Program-made: the position numbers and the translations under genes
Part shown: positions 52,491 through 60,867 of the stretch, piece after piece
Layout: every line of letters begins with the position of its first letter
Numbering within the stretch: the first letter of the stretch is position 1
The notes under the pieces: model-generated
Told to the model about the DNA's origin: nothing
Database searches by the model: none
The model's input: the letters and a program-made list of their open reading frames with translations, nothing else
Assembly: GCA_016714815.1 (NCBI GenBank)
Contig: JADKBZ010000004.1
Location: 1-64,000, forward strand
Origin: Holophagales bacterium
GTDB taxonomy: Bacteria > Acidobacteriota > Thermoanaerobaculia > UBA5066
Reading direction: 5' to 3'
DNA: 64,000 bases

Positions 52491-53096
52491 ATGCCGGCAG
52501 CTCCGATCGTTCCCGACGACCTCCGGACGAAGCTCCTCCGAATCCGCGCCCTCGTCCTCGACGTGGACGGAGTGCTCACCGACGGGACGCTCACGTTCGA
52601 CGAAGACGGCCGGGAGCTGAAATCGTTCGACGTGAAGGACGGCCTCGGGCTCGTCCTCCTGCGCGACCTCGGCTACCGGATCGGGATCATCTCGAGCCGG
52701 TCGTCGAAGGTCGTCACCCAGCGCTGCCGGGACCTGAAGATCCCCGACGAGTGCATCCTCCAGGGCGAGCTCGACAAGGCCTCCGCCTTCGACCGGCTCG
52801 TCACGCGCTGGAACCTGGAGTCGTACGAGGCGATCGCCGTCGGCGACGACCTCCCCGACCTCGGGATGATGCGGCGCGCCGGGGTCGGCGCCTGCCCGTC
52901 GGACGCGGTCTCCATCGTCAAGGACGCGGCCGCGCTCCACCTGACGAGGCCGGGCGGCAGCGGCGCCGTTCGCGAGCTCTGCGACCTGATCCTCGAGATC
53001 CGCCGCGGCGCCCGGGCCGACAAGCCGCAGGAAGTCCGCCCCGCGCCGTCGTCGTCCGACGGCTCCGTCGTCCAGTTCCCCGGGTCGCGCGGGTAG
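52491..53096 (+). CDS. kdsC: Kdo-8-phosphate phosphatase
   Basis: A HAD-superfamily phosphatase of 201 residues. Motif I is LDVDGVLTDGTL, motif II lies in GIISSRSSKVV, and motif IV is VGDDLPDLGMMRRAG. It is the C0-type without a cap, as KdsC is, and would act as a tetramer. The C-terminal 25 residues (after IRRGARADKP) are an extension. With kdsA, kdsB and kdsD in this window the Kdo supply route is complete. Confidence 0.95.
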   Translation: MPAAPIVPDDLRTKLLRIRALVLDVDGVLTDGTLTFDEDGRELKSFDVKDGLGLVLLRDLGYRIGIISSRSSKVVTQRCRDLKIPDECILQGELDKASAFDRLVTRWNLESYEAIAVGDDLPDLGMMRRAGVGACPSDAVSIVKDAAALHLTRPGGSGAVRELCDLILEIRRGARADKPQEVRPAPSSSDGSVVQFPGSRG

Positions 53097-53114
53097 GGGC
53101 GCCCCGGAGCCCCG

Positions 53115-53867
53115 TCAGGCGCTGGCGGGCTTCCCGCGCTTGCGGAAGAGCCAGGCGAGGCCGATCCCGAGCAGGTAGAGCGCGATCATCGGAAGCGCGA
53201 AGGCGCACTGCGTCGGGATGTCGGGAGTCGGCGTGATGAGCGCGGCGATGACGAAGATGACGAGGACGGCGTAGCGGAACTTCAGGAGAAGCCACTTCTC
53301 CGTCACGACGCCGACCCTCACGAAGAAGACGATGACGATGGGCGTCTGGAAGACGAGGCCCATCCCGAGGAGGATCTTCGAGAGGATGGCGAGATAGTCG
53401 TCGATCTTCAGGACCGGCGTGAAGTCGGCCCCCATCGTCACGAGAAACTTCGCCACCATGGGGAAGGCGACCGCGTAACCGAACCACCCCCCTGCGCAGA
53501 AGAGGAGGGTCGTGGAGAAGACGAAGGGAAAGACCCACTTCTTCTCGTGCTTGTAGAGCCCGGGCGCGACGAAAAGCCACACCTGCAGGAGAATCACCGG
53601 CGCCGCGAGGAAGATCCCCGCGATGAGCGCGATGTTCACGTAGAGCATGAAGGGCTCGGTCAGCTCGGTGTAGGCGAGCTTCGTCCCGGCGGGGAGAACC
53701 TCGAGGATCGGCTTCTGCGCGATCCGGAAGAGCTCAGCCGACTTCCACCAGGCGACGAAGAAGCCCGCCGCGATGGCGAGGGCCGCGTAGACGAGCCTCT
53801 TGCGGAGCTCCTCGAGGTGCTCGAGGAACGTCATCCGCGTCAAATCGTCGGCGGAAGTCTCCGTCAC
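53115..53867 (-). CDS. tatC: Sec-independent protein translocase TatC
   Basis: The twin-arginine receptor subunit, 250 residues with six helices. The N-terminal motif MTFLEHLEELRKRL and the conserved loop region FVAPGLYKHEKKW are present. Start is GTG overlapping the tatA stop (GTGA). It is convergent with kdsC; a short GGGGCGCCCC palindrome lies between. Confidence 0.97.
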   Translation of the reverse strand: MTETSADDLTRMTFLEHLEELRKRLVYAALAIAAGFFVAWWKSAELFRIAQKPILEVLPAGTKLAYTELTEPFMLYVNIALIAGIFLAAPVILLQVWLFVAPGLYKHEKKWVFPFVFSTTLLFCAGGWFGYAVAFPMVAKFLVTMGADFTPVLKIDDYLAILSKILLGMGLVFQTPIVIVFFVRVGVVTEKWLLLKFRYAVLVIFVIAALITPTPDIPTQCAFALPMIALYLLGIGLAWLFRKRGKPASA

Positions 53868-54169
53868 GCGGGCCGGACCGGGTCGCCGCGCTCCTCGGCG
53901 GCGGGGCTCGCGACCGTCTCCGCGGCCGCCACGGCCTGCGGGCCCGGACCGGGTACGGGATCGGGGCGGGGAACGGCCTTTTCCGCCTCTTCGCGGGTCG
54001 CCTTCTCCACCTCTTCTTCTATCGATCGCTTGAGGTCGGTAGAGGCCCTCTTGAACTCGCCGAGCCCCTTTCCGAGCTGCTTGCCGAGCTCGGGGAGCTT
54101 TTTCGGTCCGAAAATCAGCAGGGCCAGAACGAAAATGAAGATCAGTTCCGGCATTCCGAGGTTGCCCAT
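53864..54169 (-). CDS. tatA: Twin-arginine translocase subunit TatA/TatB
   Basis: A 101-residue pore subunit. The short N-terminal helix MGNLGMPELIFIFVLALLIF is followed by the FGPKKLPELGKQLGKGLGEFK hinge and amphipathic helix, then a Glu/Pro-rich tail. I chose the ATG at 54169, with GGAGGAT 9 nt upstream. Only one such gene is present here, so it may serve both TatA and TatB roles. It is divergent from ctpA. Confidence 0.93.
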   Translation of the reverse strand: MGNLGMPELIFIFVLALLIFGPKKLPELGKQLGKGLGEFKRASTDLKRSIEEEVEKATREEAEKAVPRPDPVPGPGPQAVAAAETVASPAAEERGDPVRPA

Positions 54170-54287
54170 GGCGGCCGAATCCTCCGCTCCCGCCTCCGCG
54201 GAGTCAAGGACGAACCGCCCGCCGGACCGCGCCACCGGACGGACGGCGACGGACCCCGCCCCCTCCCGTTTGCGGCACGCCGCGTGC

Positions 54288-54293
54288 TACCGT
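54288..54293 (+). promoter_or_regulatory. Candidate -10 of ctpA (decides the start)
   Basis: TACCGT is followed by 5 nt and an in-frame GTG at 54299. This favours 54299 over the GTG at 54284, which lies upstream of the hexamer. Confidence 0.4.
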
Positions 54294-54298
54294 CCAGA

Positions 54299-55930
54299 GT
54301 GGAGGCCTTCGTGACGCCGAATCCGCCCCGCTCCCGGGCTTTGAAGCTCCTCGCCGCACCCCTCGTCCTCGCCGCCACGACGCTCCTGGGCGGCGTCTTC
54401 GGTCCGCGTCTCCTCGCCGTCTCCGACGCGACGAACCCGATGATGAAGGAGTATTCCGACGTCCTCGCGACGGCGCGGGCGTGGTACGCCGACGACCTCG
54501 GCACGGAGAAGCTCGTCTACTCCTCGATCTCGGGGATGCTCGACACCCTCGACCCGCACTCGAACTTCCTCGAGCCCGAGGAATACGGAGTGATGCAGGA
54601 GAAGCAGCGCGGGTCGTTCTACGGCCTCGGGATCATCATCTCGAAGCGCAACGGCCGGGTCACGGTCATCACGCCCGTCGAGGGCTCCCCCGCCCAGCGC
54701 CTCGGAATCCGGGCGGGCGACATCATCGACCTCGTCGAAGGTCAGCCGATCGACGACCTCCCGATCGACGCCGTCGTCAAGAAGCTCAAGGGCCCGAAGG
54801 GGACGACGGTCAAGATCACCATCGTGAGGCCCGGCCTCGGCGAACCCCTTCAGATGACGGTAACGCGCGCGGAGATCCCGACGAACTCGGTTTCCTTCGC
54901 CTTCATGATCGAGCCGGAGGTCGGCTACATCCGGCTGAAGGACTTCACGCACACCTCCGCGCCCGAGGTCGCCGAGGCGTGGGCGAAGCTCGAGAAGCAG
55001 GGGATGAAGAAGCTCGTCTTCGACCTGCGGGCGAACCCGGGCGGCCTCCTCGACCAGGCGATCGCCGTTTCCGACTTCTTCCTCCGGAAGGGAGAGAAGG
55101 TCGTCATCACCCGCGGCCGCCAGGCGAACTCGGAGCAGGTCTTCACCGCGCCCGGGAGGAACCCGAAGCCGCGCATCCCCGTCGTCGTCCTGATCAACAA
55201 GGGCTCGGCCTCGGCCGCCGAGATCGTCGCCGGGGCCGTCCAGGACCAGGACCGCGGCATCGTGGCCGGCACGACGAGCTGGGGCAAGGGGCTCGTCCAG
55301 TCGGTCTACACGCTGTCGGACAGCGCCGGCCTGGCGCTGACGACGGCCAAGTACTACACGCCGTCGGGACGCTGCATCCAGCGCGACTACAAGGAATTCA
55401 TCGAGTACATCGCGCCGGACGACGAAGAAGAGAGCGAGGGCGACGCGCCGGCCGATCCCGCCCGGAAGGAGGTCTTCCGGACCGCGGGGGGCCGGACCGT
55501 CTACGGCGGCGGAGGAATCACCCCCGACGTCGTCGTGAAGTCCGGGAAGCTCTCCCGCTGGATGGCGACGCTCTACGCGCGCGGTGTCTTCTTCGAGTGG
55601 GCGGTCCAGTACCGCTCGAAGAACCCCGACGTCCCCCGCGACTTCAAGGTGACCGAAGCGATCCGGGGAGACTTCTTCGCGTTCGCCGACGGCAGGCCGA
55701 ACGCGCCGGAGACACCTGCCACCCTGGCGTTCGCAGACGAGAAGGACAAGGACGCCGTCGACCGCGCCCTGACCGAGGAGCTCGTCGGAGCCGTCCACGG
55801 CCCCGAGGCGGGCTACCGGATCTCGATCGGCGGGGACGTCCAGCTGAAGAAGGCCCTCACTCTCTTCCCCGACGCCGAGAAGCTGGCGGGCATCCGCCCC
55901 GAACCTGTCCCCGCAATCGCGCGGAAATAG
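54299..55930 (+). CDS. ctpA: C-terminal processing peptidase (S41)
   Basis: A 543-residue exported protease. An N-terminal membrane anchor (LLAAPLVLAATTLLGGVFG) is followed by the S41 N-terminal region, a PDZ domain (about 105-195) and the catalytic core with the Ser in NKGSASAAEIVAGA and the Lys in TTSWGKGLVQ. The C-terminal 180 residues extend beyond the core. Such proteases trim periplasmic proteins and peptidoglycan enzymes. An in-frame GTG at 54284 is an alternative start. Confidence 0.94.
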   Translation: MEAFVTPNPPRSRALKLLAAPLVLAATTLLGGVFGPRLLAVSDATNPMMKEYSDVLATARAWYADDLGTEKLVYSSISGMLDTLDPHSNFLEPEEYGVMQEKQRGSFYGLGIIISKRNGRVTVITPVEGSPAQRLGIRAGDIIDLVEGQPIDDLPIDAVVKKLKGPKGTTVKITIVRPGLGEPLQMTVTRAEIPTNSVSFAFMIEPEVGYIRLKDFTHTSAPEVAEAWAKLEKQGMKKLVFDLRANPGGLLDQAIAVSDFFLRKGEKVVITRGRQANSEQVFTAPGRNPKPRIPVVVLINKGSASAAEIVAGAVQDQDRGIVAGTTSWGKGLVQSVYTLSDSAGLALTTAKYYTPSGRCIQRDYKEFIEYIAPDDEEESEGDAPADPARKEVFRTAGGRTVYGGGGITPDVVVKSGKLSRWMATLYARGVFFEWAVQYRSKNPDVPRDFKVTEAIRGDFFAFADGRPNAPETPATLAFADEKDKDAVDRALTEELVGAVHGPEAGYRISIGGDVQLKKALTLFPDAEKLAGIRPEPVPAIARK

Positions 55931-55980
55931 GCCGCAGCCCCCCCCGGAGCGCGGCAGACGGCCCGTCGCCGGCAGTCTGC

Positions 55981-55986
55981 TACGCT
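55981..55986 (+). promoter_or_regulatory. Candidate -10 of ychF (leaderless layout)
   Basis: TACGCT is followed by 9 nt and the ATG at 55996. No purine-rich ribosome site lies between. Confidence 0.45.
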
Positions 55987-55995
55987 CCGGCGACC

Positions 55996-57066
55996 ATGAA
56001 ACTCGGGATCGTCGGCCGGCCAAAGACCGGAAAGACCACGCTCTTCAATCTCCTGACCCGCTCCCACCAGTCCGTCGACAAGTTCGGGGCCGTGCGCGAA
56101 ACGCACCTGGGGACGGCCCACGTCCCCGACCCGCGACTCGACCGCCTCTCCGCGCTCTTCAAGCCGAAGAAGCACACGCCCGCCACGGTCGACTTCGTCG
56201 ACGTCCCGGGGATCGCCAAGGGAGAGCAGGAGAAGATCGACTTCTCCGCCCTCAAGAACGTCGACGCCCTCGTCCACGTCCTGCGCGCCTTCGAGGACGC
56301 CGACCTCCCGCACGAGGGGGGCGTCGATCCCGCGCGAGACGCGAAGATGCTCGACGAGGAGCTCGTCCTCTGCGACTACGTCCTCCTCGAGAAGCGGCGC
56401 GAGAAGCTCGACAAGGAGAGGAAGAAGACGAAGTCGGCCGAGCTCGACGCGGAGTGGGCCGCCATCGAGAAGTGCCTCCCCGCCCTCGAGGCGGCGACCC
56501 CGCTCCGGGCGGCCGGGCTCTCCGCGAGCGAGGAGAAGTGCCTTCGCGGCTTCACGCTCCTCTCGCTGAAGCCTCTCCTCCTCGTCGTGAACGTCTCCGA
56601 CGCCGACGCGGCCGCCGATCCGATCGCCCGCTTCGGGCTCGAGAGCTTCGCCGCACAGCCCCGCGTCGTCGTGGCGCGGGCCGCCGCGAAGATCGAGATG
56701 GAGCTGAACGACCTGCCCGACGAGGACGTCCCGATCTTCCTCGCGGACCTCGGCATCACCGAGCGCGGCATCGACCGGATACTCCGGGCCTCCTACCGCC
56801 TCCTCGGCGTCCAGTCGTTCTTCACGGCCGGCGAGGACGAGTGCCGGGCCTGGACGGTTCCCGTCGGCGCGACCGCCGTGGAGTGCGCCGGGACGATCCA
56901 CTCCGATCTCGCCCGCGGCTTCATCCGGGCCGAAGTGGTGCCCGTCGAGGAGCTCCTCGACCTCGGCTCGCTCGCCGACTGCCGGACGAAGGGGAAGCTC
57001 AGGCTCGAGGGGAAGGAATACGTCGCGAAGGACGGAGACGTCCTCCACGTCCGTTTCAACGTCTAG
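55996..57066 (+). CDS. ychF: YchF/OLA1-family ATPase
   Basis: A 356-residue Obg-like P-loop protein. G1 is GRPKTGKTT at residues 7-15, G3 is DVPGIAKG, and the G4 position reads VVNVSD rather than NKxD, as expected for this ATP-preferring family. The C-terminal TGS-like domain has SFFTAGEDECRAWTVPVGATA and the ending GDVLHVRFNV. It binds ribosomes and is linked to stress and translation quality. The family length and layout are normal. Confidence 0.95.
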   Translation: MKLGIVGRPKTGKTTLFNLLTRSHQSVDKFGAVRETHLGTAHVPDPRLDRLSALFKPKKHTPATVDFVDVPGIAKGEQEKIDFSALKNVDALVHVLRAFEDADLPHEGGVDPARDAKMLDEELVLCDYVLLEKRREKLDKERKKTKSAELDAEWAAIEKCLPALEAATPLRAAGLSASEEKCLRGFTLLSLKPLLLVVNVSDADAAADPIARFGLESFAAQPRVVVARAAAKIEMELNDLPDEDVPIFLADLGITERGIDRILRASYRLLGVQSFFTAGEDECRAWTVPVGATAVECAGTIHSDLARGFIRAEVVPVEELLDLGSLADCRTKGKLRLEGKEYVAKDGDVLHVRFNV

Positions 57067-57072
57067 CCGCCG

Positions 57073-57103
57073 GCATCGGCGCCGGCAGGGCCGGCGCCGA
57101 TGC
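57073..57103. terminator. Perfect hairpin between convergent ychF and PP2C genes
   Basis: A perfect 14-bp stem (GCATCGGCGCCGGC) with a 3-nt AGG loop starts 7 nt after the ychF stop and ends 12 nt before the PP2C stop. There is no U tract on either strand, so it may act as a bidirectional pause or RNA-stability element rather than a classical terminator. Confidence 0.6.
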
Positions 57104-57114
57104 GGGGTCGACGG

Positions 57115-58071
57115 TCATTCCTGCTTTTCGGGAGTCCCGGACGTCTCGGCGGGCTTCGGGGCCTGCTCGTCGGCGCTCTTGTCGATCACCGGAATCTCGA
57201 CCCCTTCCCTCGGGGTGATGTCCTCGTCGCTCACCGAAGCGGCCCGGTGGGAGACCGCGGTCTTCTCGCGCGAAATATCGGCGGGCTTTTTCGCCGGTTC
57301 GGCCGGACGAACGGACTTCACCTCGACGACGATCGCCGTGATGTTGTCCACGCCCCCCCGCTCGTTGGCGAGGTCGATGAGCCCGCGGGTGATCTCCTCG
57401 AGCGTTCGCGTAGACGAAAGGGCGCTCGTGATCTCCTCGTCCGACACCATTCCCGTGAGGCCGTCGGAGCAGAGGAGGAACCTGTCGCCTCCCCCGACGG
57501 GGATCTCGATCAGGTCGACCGCGACGTGCATCCCCCCGCCGAGAGCACGGGTGACGACGTTCTTGAGCGGATGGCTCCGGGCTTCCTCTTCCGAGAGAAT
57601 CCCCGCGTTGACCTGCTCCTGCACCCACGAGTGGTCATCGGTCAGCCGGCGCAGCTCGGCGTCGCGCAGGAGGTAGGCGCGGCTGTCTCCGACGTGAACG
57701 AGCGTCGCCCTCTTCTCGTCGAACAGGGCGGCCACGACCGTCGTCCCCATTCCCTTCAGCTCGGGACGGTTCACGACGGCGCGCATCACCTTCTCGTTGG
57801 CACGCTCGACCGCCGTGCTGAGTCGATTGCCGTCGACGGAGTAGCGGTTGTTGTAGCCGAACGGCCACGTGTTGTCGTGGTCGTCCTCCGTGCCGGAGAT
57901 GAATTCCTGGATCGATTCGACCGTCAGGCGGGAGGCCACCTCGCCGGCGGCGTGTCCGCCCATGCCATCCGCGACGACGAAGAGACCCCTCTCGGCGTCG
58001 AGCAGATAGGCGTCCTCGTTGTGCTTCCTCTTCCGGCCGACGTCGGTGAGACCAAATGCATTGAGAGCCAC
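57115..58071 (-). CDS. PP2C-family Ser/Thr protein phosphatase
   Basis: A 318-residue metal-dependent phosphatase. Metal-site motifs are complete: RKHNEDAY, VADGMGGHAAGE, VHVGDSRAYL, LLCSDGLTGMV and GGVDNITAIVV. The core ends near residue 245; a charged, probably disordered tail of about 70 residues follows. It is cytoplasmic. It may reverse phosphorylation by kinases such as the one at 1-2.6 kb. Start is GTG, 6 nt after a TAGAAT hexamer. Confidence 0.95.
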   Translation of the reverse strand: MALNAFGLTDVGRKRKHNEDAYLLDAERGLFVVADGMGGHAAGEVASRLTVESIQEFISGTEDDHDNTWPFGYNNRYSVDGNRLSTAVERANEKVMRAVVNRPELKGMGTTVVAALFDEKRATLVHVGDSRAYLLRDAELRRLTDDHSWVQEQVNAGILSEEEARSHPLKNVVTRALGGGMHVAVDLIEIPVGGGDRFLLCSDGLTGMVSDEEITSALSSTRTLEEITRGLIDLANERGGVDNITAIVVEVKSVRPAEPAKKPADISREKTAVSHRAASVSDEDITPREGVEIPVIDKSADEQAPKPAETSGTPEKQE

Positions 58072-58077
58072 GAGCGG

Positions 58078-58083
58078 ATTCTA
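58078..58083 (-). promoter_or_regulatory. Candidate -10 of the PP2C gene built on a stop codon
   Basis: On the minus strand TAGAAT begins with the TAG stop of the J-domain gene and is followed by 6 nt and the PP2C GTG. Confidence 0.5.
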
Positions 58084-58731
58084 GCCCTTCCGCCCGAACA
58101 GCCCGCCAAGGAATCCCTTGTTTTCGGACGGGGGGCGCAGCTCGGTGGCCAGCTTCTGGAGGTCGCCGTCGTCGGGAATCCTGCTGAGGGCCTCCTGCAG
58201 GTGTCTTTCCGCCTTGGTCCGGAGGCCCACCTGGAGGTAGAGACGCGAGGCCTCCCGGTGGACCGCCCCGTTCTCCGGGTCGAGCTTCAGCGCGGCCTCC
58301 ACGACCTCCACGCCCCTCCGGGCCTTGCCCGGGATCCGGCTGCAGACCAGGGCGAGGTAGTGAAGCGCCTTGGCGTCCTTGCCCCAGTGGCGGACGGAAA
58401 GGTCGAACTGCTGGAAGGCGGTGGACAGGTCCCCTTCGCGATAGGCCTTGACTCCCTTGGCGAGGTAGACCTTCGCGATGCCGGCGGGGTCGAAGGCCGC
58501 ACCCCCCGAGCCCTTGTCGAGATCGAAGTCGTGGGCCTTGCGGCGCTGCGCGTTCGTCAGGACGTTCACCGCCTCCGTGAGGATCTGGAACCGGGATTCG
58601 GCGGTCGCCTTCTTCTCCGCGTCGGTGAACCGGTCCGGGTGGGCATCCCGCGCCAGGGCTCGAAATCGGCCCCTGATGACCTCCTCGGAGGCGTCACGGC
58701 CCACCCCGAGAATCTCGTAATAGTTCGTCAC
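58081..58731 (-). CDS. J-domain protein with TPR-like repeats
   Basis: A 216-residue protein. The N-terminal J domain (about 1-70) has YYEILGV and the HPD motif in DAHPDRF, so it can stimulate a DnaK-type chaperone. Residues about 85-195 form TPR-like helices (AIKAYREGDLSTAFQQFD-type, then ALKLDPENGAVHREASRLYLQ). The end FLGGLFGRKG is a short basic tail. There is no zinc-finger region, so it is not DnaJ itself. Start is GTG; a candidate promoter is at 58785-58814. Confidence 0.88.
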   Translation of the reverse strand: MTNYYEILGVGRDASEEVIRGRFRALARDAHPDRFTDAEKKATAESRFQILTEAVNVLTNAQRRKAHDFDLDKGSGGAAFDPAGIAKVYLAKGVKAYREGDLSTAFQQFDLSVRHWGKDAKALHYLALVCSRIPGKARRGVEVVEAALKLDPENGAVHREASRLYLQVGLRTKAERHLQEALSRIPDDGDLQKLATELRPPSENKGFLGGLFGRKG

Positions 58732-58784
58732 AGCGTACCGATCGGCTCGTGCCTTCCGGGCCCCCTTGCGCAGACAGTAGCGAA

Positions 58785-58814
58785 ATTCTCACACGGCGGC
58801 ATGCAGAAACTCAA
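58785..58814 (-). promoter_or_regulatory. Candidate promoter of the J-domain gene
   Basis: On the minus strand TTGAGT (58814-58809) and GAGAAT (58790-58785) are separated by 18 bp, about 54 nt before the GTG start. It resembles the candidate acpP promoter. Confidence 0.45.
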
Positions 58815-58851
58815 GCGGCCCGCGCGACCCGGCGCGGAAGGAGGGGCCAGC

Positions 58852-59916
58852 CTAGAGCTGACGACGCTGCACGATTCGCTTCGCCGTCACCCTGACGGCC
58901 TCGGGAACGTTCCGGTCCGTCGAAAGGGCCGTCTGGTCCCGCTGCGCGAGGCGCAGGATGAGCGGGAGGGTCACGTCGATCGGGGAACGCGGGTTCCTGA
59001 CGATCGCCGCCATCAGGCTGTACTTCTTCATCCACTCCCGCCGCAGGGCCACCGAGCGCAGGACGTCTTCCGAGACGCTCTTCATGTTCGCGATCGCCTC
59101 GGCGTCCGCCTCGTTGGTCTTCGGCGACTTCAGGACGGCCGTCGAGACGAGCCGGTTCGGGTCCCGGACGAGGAACAGGCGTTCCTCGCGATTCCCCCGG
59201 AAGGCGACGCGGACCCGCTGCGAGACGGTGAGCGAGGTGAGGCGAACGACGAGATCCTTCGAAGGCTCGTCCTCGCCGGGTGCGGCCGCGGCCGCGCTGC
59301 TGGCGGGCGAGGCGGCCGGGGCGGCCGCAGCCCCGCCGGGAGCCTGCCCGGGGGCCTCCTCGGCCTCCCCTGCCTCCTCTGCCTCGAGAAGCGGCGCCCC
59401 GCGCTCGCGCTCCTTCTTGAGGAAGAACTCCTCGAGGAACTCGTCGGCACGCCGCCGGATGTCCGTGGAGAGGTCAGGGTTCTCGAAGAGGCTCTCGACG
59501 ATCTCCGGCGCTTCGAGAAGGCGCGCCTGGTTCGTGACGAGGACGTCCTGCAGGTCCGGCTCGATGTGACGGGCGAGCCGGACGAGCGTCGAGGTCGCGA
59601 CGGAACGATGCTGGAGGATTCCTTCCAGGACCTTCCGCTCGTGGGTGCGAAGGGAGATGGCCTCGAGCTGCTCGGGCCGGGATTCCGGCATCCGAACCGC
59701 ACCGAGGAGCGACGGGACGTCGAACGTCCGGAACGTCTCCTCGCAGAGAGGCAAAAGCTCTGCGTCCCCCTGCGCGAGCATCGACCCGACGGCCCGGACG
59801 AGCTCGGACGGGGAGAGGGGCACGAACCCGCGCGCAGCGAACTCGAGGATCCGGCGGGGCGCCTGGCCGTTCTCGATCGACGCGAGGATGTCGAGGCCTG
59901 GACCGTCCGAAGACAT
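58852..59916 (-). CDS. Helical-repeat protein with NPRxP motif (family unknown)
   Basis: A 354-residue protein with helical repeats (about 10-190), an Ala/Pro/Glu-rich linker (about 190-235) and a C-terminal helical domain. The latter has the pattern VRNPRSPIDVTLPLILRLAQRD followed by NVPEAVRVTAKRIV. A related pattern (NPRL, HPAAPRAEALRLLEDL) occurs in the gene at 60868-61632. I know of similar uncharacterised proteins in deep-branching bacteria but no function. It lies 33 nt downstream of the RodZ-like gene. Confidence 0.75.
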   Translation of the reverse strand: MSSDGPGLDILASIENGQAPRRILEFAARGFVPLSPSELVRAVGSMLAQGDAELLPLCEETFRTFDVPSLLGAVRMPESRPEQLEAISLRTHERKVLEGILQHRSVATSTLVRLARHIEPDLQDVLVTNQARLLEAPEIVESLFENPDLSTDIRRRADEFLEEFFLKKERERGAPLLEAEEAGEAEEAPGQAPGGAAAAPAASPASSAAAAAPGEDEPSKDLVVRLTSLTVSQRVRVAFRGNREERLFLVRDPNRLVSTAVLKSPKTNEADAEAIANMKSVSEDVLRSVALRREWMKKYSLMAAIVRNPRSPIDVTLPLILRLAQRDQTALSTDRNVPEAVRVTAKRIVQRRQL

Positions 59917-59926
59917 TGCAGTCGGG

Positions 59927-59932
59927 AGCTTA
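59927..59932 (-). promoter_or_regulatory. Candidate -10 of the helical-repeat gene
   Basis: On the minus strand TAAGCT is followed by 10 nt and the ATG at 59916, without a ribosome site in between. Confidence 0.4.
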
Positions 59933-59949
59933 CGCCAGAGCGCGGGGGG

Positions 59950-60813
59950 TCAGCCGCCCTGGGGCCCGGAGACCGCGCCGGGCTCACCGATGACGAAGTT
60001 CTTCACGACCTGCCCGAGCTGACCGACCACGCCGATCGCTGCGCCGTCGACGTCGACGACGACTCCGCCCGCGTTGCCGAGCGTCAGCTCGAAGGTGCGC
60101 CCGCCCTCGAAACGCCGCTTCGTCCCCTTGCGAAACAGCTCGGCTGCGACGGGTCGCCCGTCGACCTTCACCTCGGTCCAGCAGTCTTCGCTGAACGTCA
60201 GCGTGAGAATCCGGCTCGTGCCCGAGGGAGCGGGCGCCAGGACGGGCCTGGCGGCGGCCGGCTCGACGAGCGGGAGCTCGGACGGGACGGGAACGACGTC
60301 CGCCGCGATGGCCGGCGGGAGACGGAGAGCATCCGGGACCGGGGTCGCCTCGACGGGAGTCTCGCCGCGCGCGACGGCCCCATCCGGCGCACCCGCTCTT
60401 CCCTTCAGGACGGCAGCGACGCCGGTGAGAAGGGCGAGGACGAGCGCCACGGCAACGCCGAGCGCGGTGGTGTTCAGAGAGACGTTCTTGCGGGGCCGGG
60501 AGAGGCGGATCCTTTGAGAGGGGGAGGATTCGGCGCCGCTCGCCGACGATTTCTCCCGCTCGGCCGACCACCCCTCGTGAACGTGGTTGAAAGCGGCCGC
60601 GGACCGCTCCGCGTCGAGGCCGAGGTGCCGGGCAACGGCGAGGACGAAACCTCTCGCGAAGACCCGTGCGGGGAGGAGCTCGAAGCGGCCCGCCTCGAGA
60701 GCCTCGATCTGACGCACGGAGACCTTCGTCACCTCCGCGAGCTGTTCGCGGGTGACCTCTCTGAGCTCGCGTTCCCGCCGCAGCTCTTCGCCGAATTCCT
60801 GGGGAGTCTCCAC
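59950..60813 (-). CDS. RodZ-like helix-turn-helix membrane protein
   Basis: A 287-residue protein with the RodZ layout. A cytoplasmic HTH_25 domain (about 5-75, REQLAEVTKVSVRQIEALEAGRFELLPARVFARGF) is followed by a basic linker, one helix (about 115-135), a Pro/Ala-rich stretch and a C-terminal periplasmic beta domain of the DUF4115 type (TFSEDCWTEVKVDGRPVA). RodZ links MreB to the envelope in rod-shaped cells. Start is GTG; alternative function as a membrane-bound regulator is possible. Confidence 0.85.
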   Translation of the reverse strand: METPQEFGEELRRERELREVTREQLAEVTKVSVRQIEALEAGRFELLPARVFARGFVLAVARHLGLDAERSAAAFNHVHEGWSAEREKSSASGAESSPSQRIRLSRPRKNVSLNTTALGVAVALVLALLTGVAAVLKGRAGAPDGAVARGETPVEATPVPDALRLPPAIAADVVPVPSELPLVEPAAARPVLAPAPSGTSRILTLTFSEDCWTEVKVDGRPVAAELFRKGTKRRFEGGRTFELTLGNAGGVVVDVDGAAIGVVGQLGQVVKNFVIGEPGAVSGPQGG

Positions 60814-60867
60814 CGGTAACCTATAACCCTCCCGGATACAAGAGATTACACCTCCCGAGAAGAGCTG

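Noticed and set aside
57100..60819. A plus-strand open frame of more than 1200 codons across the PP2C to RodZ-like region
   Set aside because: It is antisense to four genes with clear motifs; its product is Arg/Glu/Gly-rich with no domain, as expected when GC-rich third positions remove stops on the other strand.
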